DNA from: Candidatus Protoclostridium stercorigallinarum
Lineage (GTDB): Bacteria; Bacillota; Clostridia; Christensenellales; Pumilibacteraceae
Direction: 5' to 3'
DNA length: 38,289 nucleotides
Assembly: GCA_019113275.1 (NCBI GenBank)
Contig: DXHS01000012.1
Location: 1-38,289 of the forward strand
Shown: positions 23,657 through 30,690 of the stretch, piece by piece
Layout: each line of letters starts with the position of its first letter
How positions within the stretch are numbered: position 1 is the first letter of the stretch
Notes under the pieces: generated by a model
Database searches by the model: none
The model's input: the letters and a program-made list of their open reading frames with translations, nothing else
What the model was told of the DNA's origin: nothing
Program-made: the position numbers and the translations under genes

Positions 23657-26656
23657 ATGTTCAGACTTACAAAACTCTGGGCAGGACTCGTTGCGGTATT
23701 CGCGGTCCTTTTAACGATCGTGATAATCGCAACGACCATCGGGCTTGACTACGCGGACGTCATCAACGACGCGTTGGACGTACAGCTTACCGAAGTAGTG
23801 AAATCCGATGAACCGACCGAGGATATCGACACCGAATACTACAAAAGCTCGTTCGGCGCGATAACCGCGGAGAATCAGGAGAAGCTCGTGGCGGCGACGC
23901 TCGAGCAGACCGTCAATGAGATGAGAGAGGGCGCTGCGCTGCTTTACAACAAAGAGTCCGCTCTGCCTCTTAAGACGGAGACCAGGATATCCGTGTTCGG
24001 TCATGCGGCGGTGGATCCCGCGTATCAGTCGAGCTCCGCAGGCACCAAGGTCAACAACGATTCGCTCAACGTCGTGACGCTGCGCGAGGCGCTGGAGGCG
24101 GAGGACTTCGAGCTCAACGAAACGCTGTGGACGGCGCTCGAAAACGGCACGGCAAAACGTACCGTGGGTTCGGCGAAAGGCTCGGAAGAGAACAAGGCGT
24201 TCTATGAAGGGCAGCGTTCGAGCTGGGCGAGCGACTACAAGGACGCCGCGATAGTGGTATTCTCCCGTCAGGGAGGCGAGGGTACCGACCTTGCGATGCG
24301 CGACGATGACGACGAGGGCGGCAGCACGGAGAAGATAAGCTCGCTTGCGCTGCATAAGAACGAGCGCGACATGCTCGAACTCGTGCGCGAGGATTTCGAC
24401 AAAGTCATCGTTCTGCTCAACACCCCCAACCAGATGGAAGTGCACGAGATACTGCCTTATTGCGACGCGGTATTGTTCATGGGCTTCCCCGGACATCAGG
24501 GCTTTACCGGCGTGGCGGAGATACTCCGCGGTAAGGTCAACCCGTCCGGACATCTCGTGGATACGTACGCGGTCAATTCGGTAGGCGCGCCGGCATGCGT
24601 CAACTCGGGCACCGAGACTCCGCTGTTCACCAATGCGGATGCGCTCAACGAAAAGATAGGCGAGGCGGAGAACGCCGAAAACGTATCCTTCCAGGCGGAA
24701 GGCATCTACATCGGTTACCGCTATTACGAGACTCGTTACGCCGATTGCGTTATGGGAGTCAAGGGTGCGGACGGTTCTCAGGGCGCCAAACCCGGTGCTA
24801 CGAGCTGGGAGTACGCGGATGAAGTTTCCTATCCCTTCGGCTACGGTCTGTCGTACACGACCTTCTCGCAGAAGATAACCGGCTTCGAGAACGGCGCGGA
24901 CGAAGTGACTCTCACCGTAGAGGTGGAGAACACGGGCGATGTGGCGGGCAAGAGCGTCGTTCAGGTATACGCGCAGACGCCTTACGGCGACTACGAGAAG
25001 GAGCGCGGCATAGAAAAGTCCGCCATCCAGCTCGCGGGCTTTGCCAAGACCAAAGAGCTTAAAGGCGGGGATAAAGATACCGTCACCGTTACGGTGGACA
25101 AGTACCTGCTCGCGAGCTACGACCGCAACGACACCAAGGGTTACGTGCTCACGGCGGGTGACTACTATTTCGCGATAGGCGACGACTCGCACGACGCGCT
25201 CAACAACATCCTTGCCGCGCAGGGTTACGACACGTCCGACGGCATGACGGAGAACGGCGACGGCAGCGAGAACAAAGTGCGCAGCTACGGTCAGTCTCTC
25301 GATACGAACAAGTATCGCAACGGAGAGGGCAACACCATCGTCACCAACCAGTTCGACGATTGCGATCTCAACTATTGGACGGATACCGAATACAAGTATC
25401 TTTCGAGAAGCGACTGGTCGGGCACCTATCCCACCGAGCAGGTGGAAGTGGCTGCGACGGACGCTATGATGGAGTACCTCGACGGTAACTTCTACGTCAA
25501 GCCGGAAGACGCTCCCACTTACGACGAAGTGGCTGCCCGCTTCGGCAAGGATGCGGATCTTACGATCGCGATGATGCGTGACGTTCCCATCACCGACAGA
25601 GCGACCTGGCGTAAGTTCATATATCAGCTGGATATCGAGGATCTCGCCAACGCTACGGCGGAGAGCTTTACCTGCCCGGCGGTCGGCGAACTTTCTCCCG
25701 CGTTCGGCGTGGGCGACGGCTGCGACAGCATCATGGGCAATCTGCCCTTCAAGGTCACGGTGGACGGAGAGGAAGTCACGGTGCAGTCCACGAGATATTG
25801 CAGCAAGCCCATCCTTACTGGTACGTTCAACACCTCGCTTTACTCCGAGCGCGGCAGACTGATGGGCGAAGAGGGTCTCTGGTGCAAGAAGATGGAGAAC
25901 TACAACGTCGGCGGTAACCTGCACAGAACGCCTTTCGGCGGCCGCAGCTTCGAGTATATGTCCGAGTGCCCGACGATGTCGTACCTCGCGGCTATCCCCG
26001 AGGTCATCGCAATGGAAAAGACGGGTTCGCACTCCGCGCCCAAGCACTTCACGGGCAACGATCAGGAAACGCACCGCGAGGGTGTGGTGACGTTCTTCAA
26101 CGAGCAGGCGTTCCGCGAGGGCAACCTCAGGGCGTTCGAAGGCGCGCTCAGGGTCGCAGGCGCGGGCGGACTCATGCAGTCCTTCTCCCGTCTCGGCGTC
26201 AAGTGGGCGTCCCACAGCTATGCGCTCAATACCGTCGTGCTCCGCAACGAGTGGGGATGGACGGGCAACATAGTCACCGACGCGGCACCCATGCGCGATA
26301 TTTCGTCCGAGGGCACCGGTTACAAGAACCACAGCCCCGAAGGCTTCGCGGCAGGTACCGAACAGTGGTGCCTTGACGGTAACGGCGGTCACGGTAAAGC
26401 CACGCTCGAGATAGCAAAGGAGACGAACGACGGTTACCTTGTGGAGCGCATGGTAGACGCAGCCATCAGCTGGGAATACGCTATCAGCCGTTCCTGCATC
26501 ATAAACGGCATGGCGCCCGGCGACAAGGTCGTCCCCGTGACTCCCTGGTGGCAGGTAGCCCTCTATTGGGCGATAGCCGTATGCGCGGTGCTCACCGCGG
26601 CAGCGGCAGCGATGCTCGTCGTATCCGAGATCAAAGGCGAGCGTAAGGAGGCATGA
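23657..26656 (+). CDS. GH3-4: dual membrane-anchored GH3 glycosidase, inverted domain order
   Basis: A 999-residue protein closest to GH3-1 (shared DTEY[FY]KS, ALNNILAAQGY-like and SRSDW-G-T-P segments). The N-terminal anchor (about 9-31) is followed by the alpha/beta domain with SRQGGEGTDL (Glu208, likely acid/base), PFGYGLSYTTF with the FnIII-like domain, and the barrel with NLHRTPFGGRSFEYMSECP, APKHFTGNDQE and WGWTGNIVTD (Asp875, likely nucleophile). The C-terminal segment (about 960-985) has tail EIKGERKEA. All expected catalytic positions are present, so a beta-glycosidase acting outside the membrane is likely; the sugar cannot be told. Start ATG 23657 follows AGGAGGA; earlier in-frame codons precede the promoter. 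It may be phase-variable through the G10 promoter tract. The next gene follows after 2 nt. Confidence 0.88.
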   Translation: MFRLTKLWAGLVAVFAVLLTIVIIATTIGLDYADVINDALDVQLTEVVKSDEPTEDIDTEYYKSSFGAITAENQEKLVAATLEQTVNEMREGAALLYNKESALPLKTETRISVFGHAAVDPAYQSSSAGTKVNNDSLNVVTLREALEAEDFELNETLWTALENGTAKRTVGSAKGSEENKAFYEGQRSSWASDYKDAAIVVFSRQGGEGTDLAMRDDDDEGGSTEKISSLALHKNERDMLELVREDFDKVIVLLNTPNQMEVHEILPYCDAVLFMGFPGHQGFTGVAEILRGKVNPSGHLVDTYAVNSVGAPACVNSGTETPLFTNADALNEKIGEAENAENVSFQAEGIYIGYRYYETRYADCVMGVKGADGSQGAKPGATSWEYADEVSYPFGYGLSYTTFSQKITGFENGADEVTLTVEVENTGDVAGKSVVQVYAQTPYGDYEKERGIEKSAIQLAGFAKTKELKGGDKDTVTVTVDKYLLASYDRNDTKGYVLTAGDYYFAIGDDSHDALNNILAAQGYDTSDGMTENGDGSENKVRSYGQSLDTNKYRNGEGNTIVTNQFDDCDLNYWTDTEYKYLSRSDWSGTYPTEQVEVAATDAMMEYLDGNFYVKPEDAPTYDEVAARFGKDADLTIAMMRDVPITDRATWRKFIYQLDIEDLANATAESFTCPAVGELSPAFGVGDGCDSIMGNLPFKVTVDGEEVTVQSTRYCSKPILTGTFNTSLYSERGRLMGEEGLWCKKMENYNVGGNLHRTPFGGRSFEYMSECPTMSYLAAIPEVIAMEKTGSHSAPKHFTGNDQETHREGVVTFFNEQAFREGNLRAFEGALRVAGAGGLMQSFSRLGVKWASHSYALNTVVLRNEWGWTGNIVTDAAPMRDISSEGTGYKNHSPEGFAAGTEQWCLDGNGGHGKATLEIAKETNDGYLVERMVDAAISWEYAISRSCIINGMAPGDKVVPVTPWWQVALYWAIAVCAVLTAAAAAMLVVSEIKGERKEA

Positions 26657-26658
26657 TA

Positions 26659-27075
26659 ATGGGATTTGCGGATAAAGTAACGAAAAAATCTTTGGGATTC
26701 TGGCTGGCTCTCGCAGCTTCCGTCGTCGCGCTCGTCGGGCTCATCGTCTACTTCGCGTATATCGGCAAAGGCGGCATCGCGAGCGCGGGCGTCATAATAC
26801 CGCTCATCGTGGCGATAGCCTGCGGCGTGGGACTGTTCTTCTACAACGGGACGTTCGCCGACCTTCTGCCCATAGCGGCGGCGGTCATGACGGCGATCGC
26901 TCTCGGCGTGAGCCTTTCGGACGGCGTGGGCAATATCGCCGACTATGTGTCCGACATCGTCATGTACGGCGATGCCGATCTGGCGGGGCTCAACTTCGCC
27001 ATGGTGGCGATATTCGCCGTGGGCGTGCTGCTCTATATCGTATCCTGCGTCATGAAAAAAGAGCGCACGGCATAA
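26659..27075 (+). CDS. Small membrane protein, unknown function (4 TM)
   Basis: A 138-residue protein of four hydrophobic segments (about 12-33, 41-61, 66-87, 113-131) with a short acidic loop (DGVGNIADYVSDIVMYGDADL) and basic tail KKERTA. The family is not recognised. Start ATG 26659 is 7 nt after AAGGAGG; ATG 26653 overlaps the GH3-4 stop but is only 1 nt from that site. It forms an operon with GH3-4 and is one of three short polytopic proteins found next to GH3 genes here. Confidence 0.72.
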   Translation: MGFADKVTKKSLGFWLALAASVVALVGLIVYFAYIGKGGIASAGVIIPLIVAIACGVGLFFYNGTFADLLPIAAAVMTAIALGVSLSDGVGNIADYVSDIVMYGDADLAGLNFAMVAIFAVGVLLYIVSCVMKKERTA

Positions 27076-27115
27076 CGACAACTTCATCGGCAGTATAAGC
27101 CGACCACCATCGTTT

Positions 27116-27160
27116 AAGCGCGGCGGTTGCGAAATATTCGCAGCCGCCGCGCGCTTTCAT
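27116..27160 (+). terminator. Terminator of the GH3-4 operon
   Basis: The stem AAGCG-CGGCGGTTGCGAA pairs with TTCGCAGCCGCCGCGCGCTT, with a 2-nt bulge, followed by TCATT. Confidence 0.65.
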
Positions 27161-27162
27161 TC

Positions 27163-27745
27163 CAAAAAATTTTTAAGGGGATTTCTTTTGAAATTCCCTT
27201 AAAATATTTTTCGTCATTTCACACGCGAAAAGCGCGGCTTTTCGGCGTAAAGTCACGTTTCGGAGTCGCCGCGGGGTCACCCTGCGGCGACCGCTAACGC
27301 TACGCCCGCTTCCGAAACGTGTCTTTCCATCCGAAAATCTCGCGGTTTCGCTTCGAATTCCGTTAAACGAAGCATATGCGTAAAGAAGCTAATAAAGAAA
27401 TACCGCACGACGTCATTTGACGTGCGCGCCCGTTTTTTTGAGGTAAACTGACGGAGAAACAATTGCGGAATTCGCAGCGTCCGACGGGCGCAAAAGAACG
27501 AGCCGTGTATTTGTGCTCAGGCGTTGCGCCCGTCGGACGCAATGATATCCCGCGGCGACTTGGAAATGCGGTTCTCGCGGATGACAATCGACCGACTTTC
27601 GATGGAAAATACTTATTCTGTACCGCATAGCTCGGTCAGCCGCGGTGCTATCCGCCCGAAAAGACGATAGGACTTTCGTTAAAAATGACGAAAAATATTT
27701 TAAGAAAATTTCAGTTTGAAATTTTCTTAAAAATTTTTCGGAACA
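27163..27745. mobile_element. Possible MITE-like element bounded by inverted copies of an AT-rich hairpin
   Basis: The left end (about 27163-27222) and the right end (about 27680-27742) are inverted copies. A 22-bp exact match (27198-27219 against 27683-27704) extends as a looser match through the whole hairpin. The interior of about 460 bp has no transposase or gene. No target-site duplication was identified, so mobility is inference; two inverted copies of a repeated terminator-like hairpin is the alternative. Confidence 0.4.
27392..27477 (+). repeat. Dispersed intergenic repeat, copy B
   Basis: Matches copies A and C in the segments CGCACGACGT, GACGTGCGCGCCC, GACGGAG and CGGAATTCGCAG, with one or two small length differences. 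It runs straight into a perfect 17-bp inverted repeat with half sites GCGTCCGACGGGCGCAA and TTGCGCCCGTCGGACGC. Confidence 0.65.
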
Positions 27746-27748
27746 CAC

Positions 27749-27777
27749 TTGCTTTTTTGCGCGAAAAGGTATATAAA
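27749..27777 (+). promoter_or_regulatory. Promoter of the ion transporter gene
   Basis: -35 TTGCTT (27749-27754), 17-nt spacer, -10 TATAAA (27772-27777). Start near 27784, downstream of the in-frame ATG at 27779. Confidence 0.55.
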
Positions 27778-27811
27778 TATGTGCGGGGAAGAAAAAGGAT
27801 CGTTGCGCGTT

Positions 27812-29038
27812 ATGAGAAGCATCGCGGAAAAACACAGGCGTATCGCGGCGCCCGTCGGGACGGCGGGACTGCCGTCGGACGCGGAAGGACAAAAGAAGAC
27901 GGGCAAAGCGGGCAGGGCGCTCGGCTTTGTGCTCGGACAATTGAAGAGTCGTATCGTGCTCGTCATCGCGATAGTCGCGGCGGCGGCGACATGCTTTTTC
28001 GTTCCGCCCGACGCTGCTTACGCGGGGTACTTCGATCTCGACACGTTGTCCTGCCTGTTCTGCACGCTGGCGGTCGTGTCCGCGCTCAAGATACGCAGTT
28101 TCTTCGAGTGGCTGGCGGGCAAGATAGTCACGGCGTTCGGCAATATGCGCCGCGTGTCCTTCGCGCTCGTGTTCGTTACATACTTCGGCTCTATGATCAT
28201 GGCGAACGATATGGCGCTCGTGACCTTCCTGCCTCTCGGCTGGTTCGTGCTCTCGTCCTGCGGGAAGGAGAAGAACACCGCGTTCGTGTTCGTCATGCAG
28301 AACATCGCCGCCAACCTCGGCGGCATGCTCACGCCTTTCGGCAACCCGCAGAACCTCTACCTGTATTCGCACTACTCCATACCCGCGGGCGAGTTCTTCG
28401 CGATCATGGCGATACCGTTCGCCGTCGCGTTCGTGCTCATCGCCGCGACGTGCATGTTCGTCAAACCCGACCCCGTGAAATTGGAAACGCCACCCGTCGC
28501 GGCTCCGCCCGTGTGGCGCATGATAGTGTATTTCGCGCTGTTCGCGCTCTCGGTCATGATCGTGTTCGGCGTGTTCCCGTTCTGGATAGCGCTCGTCGTC
28601 GTGACGCTCGCGCTGCTCGTTCTTGAACCGCGCTGCTTCGCTCATGTGGATTACGGTCTGCTGCTGACGTTCTGCGCGTTCTTCGTGTTCTCGGGCAATC
28701 TCGCCCGTATCCCCGCGATAAGGGCGGGGCTGGGCGCGCTCGTGGGGGCGTCGCCGCTGCTCGTCGGCACCGCGTCCTGCCAGGTGATAAGCAACGTGCC
28801 TTCCGCGGTGCTGCTCTCCAACTTCACCGCCGATTACCGACATCTGCTCATCGCGGTGAATATAGGCGGGCTGGGGACCCCCGTGGCGTCCCTTGCCAGC
28901 CTCATCACCCTCGGCGAGTACCGCCGCCGTCGCCCCGGCACCACCGCCCGCTACCTCGGATTGTTCTCGCTGATAAACTTCTCCTATCTCGCGGTGCTCA
29001 TCGGTTCGGGCTTCCTGACCGACCTTATATTCGCCTGA
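27812..29038 (+). CDS. ArsB/NhaD-type ion transporter superfamily permease
   Basis: A 408-residue membrane protein with about 10-11 hydrophobic segments. The stretch MIMANDMALVTFLPLGW followed by MQNIAANLGGMLTPFGNPQNLYLY is the repeated re-entrant signature of the IT superfamily (SLC13/ArsB/NhaD/CitM), and CQVISNVPSAVLLSNF near the C-terminus is the second copy. The substrate, an inorganic or organic anion or Na+/H+ exchange, cannot be told. Start ATG 27812 (MRSIAEKHRR) is chosen because the promoter places the transcript start near 27784; AAAAAGGA lies 12 nt upstream. ATG 27779 is less likely. The gene stands alone, without arsR or arsA. Confidence 0.8.
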   Translation: MRSIAEKHRRIAAPVGTAGLPSDAEGQKKTGKAGRALGFVLGQLKSRIVLVIAIVAAAATCFFVPPDAAYAGYFDLDTLSCLFCTLAVVSALKIRSFFEWLAGKIVTAFGNMRRVSFALVFVTYFGSMIMANDMALVTFLPLGWFVLSSCGKEKNTAFVFVMQNIAANLGGMLTPFGNPQNLYLYSHYSIPAGEFFAIMAIPFAVAFVLIAATCMFVKPDPVKLETPPVAAPPVWRMIVYFALFALSVMIVFGVFPFWIALVVVTLALLVLEPRCFAHVDYGLLLTFCAFFVFSGNLARIPAIRAGLGALVGASPLLVGTASCQVISNVPSAVLLSNFTADYRHLLIAVNIGGLGTPVASLASLITLGEYRRRRPGTTARYLGLFSLINFSYLAVLIGSGFLTDLIFA

Positions 29039-29151
29039 AAGCCGCCCGAGCTTAACGCGGATCGCGCAATAACTGCGTGAAAAAATGTGAAAGCGTGCCC
29101 GCCGCAAGTGACGACCGCGTGTATTTTTTTGCGAAAATCGTCACGCACGTC

Positions 29152-29180
29152 TTGACGTCCGCGGCGGAAAAGCGTATAAT
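29152..29180 (+). promoter_or_regulatory. Strong promoter of a short transcript
   Basis: -35 TTGACG (29152-29157), 17-nt spacer, -10 TATAAT (29175-29180), among the best matches to consensus in the window. It drives only about 96 nt before an intrinsic terminator. Confidence 0.85.
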
Positions 29181-29186
29181 ATATTT

Positions 29187-29282
29187 AATGAAAGTGCAGA
29201 CGTGTATTTAATGAAAATCAAAAAAAGCGTTTTACGCGTAACTTCCTGCGGCGCCGCTCTCGTCTCGGCGCCGCAGGTTTTT
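29187..29282 (+). ncRNA. Candidate small RNA (~96 nt)
   Basis: A consensus promoter and a strong terminator (12-bp stem, then TTTTT) enclose about 96 nt. TATTTAATGAAA occurs twice near the 5' end (29182-29193, 29205-29216), and a small GCGT-TTT-ACGC hairpin precedes the terminator. A 33-codon frame from ATG 29211 runs past the terminator, so it would not be complete in the short transcript. The RNA lies just upstream of the glutamate synthase promoter. A role in nitrogen control, or a leader with read-through, are both possible; neither is shown. Confidence 0.6.
29245..29282 (+). terminator. Intrinsic terminator of the small RNA
   Basis: CCTGCGGCGCCG (29245-29256) / CGGCGCCGCAGG (29266-29277), a perfect 12-bp stem with a 9-nt loop and TTTTT tail. 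Confidence 0.88.
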
Positions 29283-29415
29283 CGTTTCGGACGCAAATAT
29301 ATCGTCGCGTGACGCGTAAGTTTGTTTTATCTGCGGTCATATCCGAATAGGCGAGAGTGCGTCGGGCATGCGGCGTCGATCTGCGCGAAATATTTTCCGA
29401 TATGTAAAAAAACGC

Positions 29416-29444
29416 TTGACAAACTTTTTCGTTTGCATTATTAT
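29416..29444 (+). promoter_or_regulatory. Promoter of the split glutamate synthase operon
   Basis: -35 TTGACA (29416-29421, perfect consensus), 17-nt spacer, -10 TATTAT (29439-29444). Start near 29451. Confidence 0.85.
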
Positions 29445-29501
29445 ATGCCCAAAGCGTCGCGTTATCCGAGCGGCGCACGACGAAAATACAGGCAGGACAA
29501 A

Positions 29502-29543
29502 GGCGTCCCGCATGCGAAAGCATGACGGGGCGTTTTATGTTTT
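29502..29543 (+). promoter_or_regulatory. Terminator-like hairpin in the glutamate synthase leader (possible attenuator)
   Basis: GGCGTCCCGCATGC and GCATGACGGGGCG flank a GAAA tetraloop (one bulge, one G-U pair), followed by TTTTATGTTTT, all inside the leader about 50 nt after the predicted transcript start. An upstream segment, CGTCGCG...CACGACG, could form a second stem. No known riboswitch consensus was recognised. Confidence 0.5.
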
Positions 29544-29562
29544 GCCGAAAACGGAGGGAATC

Positions 29563-30690
29563 ATGGACGAATTTGAAGGACTTGCCGTGCGCACGCCGCG
29601 CGAAGGCGAGGTGCGGATACCGAGCGGCTGCGCGATATGCGGGTATTTTTCGCGGGACGGAAGAGCGCTGCCCGCGTCCGACGCCGTGGGAGCGATGTCG
29701 TACATGCACGAACGATCCAACGGTCTGGGCGGAGGCTTCGCGGGGTACGGGATATACCCTGATTTCCCCGACGACTACGCGTTCCACGTTTTTTACGACG
29801 ACGACCGCGCGAGGGAGGAGACGGAGGCGATACTTAACGCGCGCTTCGATATAGTCAATACGGAGCGCATCCCCACGCGCAAGATGTACGGCATAAAGGG
29901 CGCGCCGCGCATATGGCGGTACTTCGGGAAATTGCTGCCCGAAGTCATGGCGCGCACCGAGCTGGACGAAGAGGAATACGTCTGCCGCCTGGTGTTCCAC
30001 ATAAATACCGACGTCAAGGGCGCGTACGTGTTTTCTTCGGGCAAGAACATGGGCGTGTTCAAAGGAGTGGGGTATCCCGAGGACGTGGGCGAGTATTACC
30101 GACTGGACGAATACAAGGGCTATTGTTGGACGGCGCACGGCCGCTACCCGACGAACACCCCGGGCTGGTGGGGCGGAGCGCACCCCTTCAATATCCTCGG
30201 TTATACCGTGGTGCATAACGGCGAGATATCCTCTTACGACGCCAACCGCCGTTTTATGGAGCAGTACGGCTATAAATGCACGCTGCTCACGGATACAGAA
30301 GTCATCACATACATCATCGATTACCTGCACCGCAAGCGCGGGCTCACGCTGCCCGACGTCGCAAAGGTCATCGCGCCGCCTTTCTGGGAGCAGATAGAGC
30401 GCATGGAAGCGGGCGAACGCGAGAGGCTGACCACTCTGCGCAATATGTACGCGTCGCTGCTCGTCACGGGACCGTTCTCAATAATACTCGGTTATCCGGG
30501 CGGCATGATGGCGCTCAACGACAGGCTCAAGCTGCGCAGCATGGTGGCGGCGGAAAAGGGAGACGTGCTGTACGTTTCCAGCGAGGAGTGCGCGATACGT
30601 TCGATATGTCCCGATCCGACGCGCGTATGGAGCCCCGCGGGCGGCGAGCCCGTTTTTGCGGAACTGAAAAAGGAGGGCGTGGAGATATGA
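29563..30690 (+). CDS. Glutamate synthase, class II glutamine amidotransferase subunit
   Basis: A 375-residue Ntn-type amidotransferase that releases ammonia from glutamine for the FMN subunit. Likely nucleophile Cys23 follows a short leader in IPSGCAICGYFSRDG, so N-terminal processing is probable as in other GOGAT amidotransferase subunits. MHERSNGLGGGFAGYGIYP, WTAHGRYPTNTPGWWGGAHPF, VVHNGEISSY and TLLTDTEVITY are the family's glutamine- and channel-forming motifs, in order. Stand-alone subunits of this kind are known in Clostridia and Thermotogales. Start ATG 29563 follows GGAGGG; an open frame upstream lacks these motifs and lies before the leader hairpin. The stop overlaps the next start (ATGA). 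Confidence 0.9.
   Translation: MDEFEGLAVRTPREGEVRIPSGCAICGYFSRDGRALPASDAVGAMSYMHERSNGLGGGFAGYGIYPDFPDDYAFHVFYDDDRAREETEAILNARFDIVNTERIPTRKMYGIKGAPRIWRYFGKLLPEVMARTELDEEEYVCRLVFHINTDVKGAYVFSSGKNMGVFKGVGYPEDVGEYYRLDEYKGYCWTAHGRYPTNTPGWWGGAHPFNILGYTVVHNGEISSYDANRRFMEQYGYKCTLLTDTEVITYIIDYLHRKRGLTLPDVAKVIAPPFWEQIERMEAGERERLTTLRNMYASLLVTGPFSIILGYPGGMMALNDRLKLRSMVAAEKGDVLYVSSEECAIRSICPDPTRVWSPAGGEPVFAELKKEGVEI

Larger units (their letters stand above)
27076..27811. other. 736-base non-coding gap, repeat- and foldback-rich
   Basis: No gene is supported in either strand. From left to right it holds: the GH3-4 terminator; AT-rich hairpin H1 (27171-27204); a nested foldback CACGTTTCGGA / TCCGAAACGTG (27254-27264, 27311-27321) around GTCGCCGC/GCGGCGAC; repeat copy B (27392-27477); a perfect 17-bp inverted repeat (27477-27493, 27524-27540); AT-rich hairpin H2 (27697-27735), an inverted copy of H1; and the transporter promoter. 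Confidence 0.65.
29039..29562. other. Intergenic region transporter / glutamate synthase operon
   Basis: These 524 bases hold the small-RNA unit (29152-29282), the operon promoter (29416-29444) and a leader of about 110 nt with a terminator-like hairpin. Nothing is recognised at 29039-29151 or 29283-29415. Confidence 0.6.

Noticed and set aside
27685-28626. Plus-strand frame overlapping the ion transporter
   Set aside because: Arginine-rich and without domains; the overlapping frame has the ArsB/NhaD signature.
29211-29312. 33-codon frame starting MKIKKSVLRV
   Set aside because: Runs beyond the terminator at 29245-29282 and has no ribosome site, so a non-coding RNA is more likely.
29451-29500. 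Glutamine riboswitch in the glutamate synthase leader
   Set aside because: I could not match the conserved segments of the glnA or downstream-peptide motifs; only an unclassified attenuator-like hairpin is supported.
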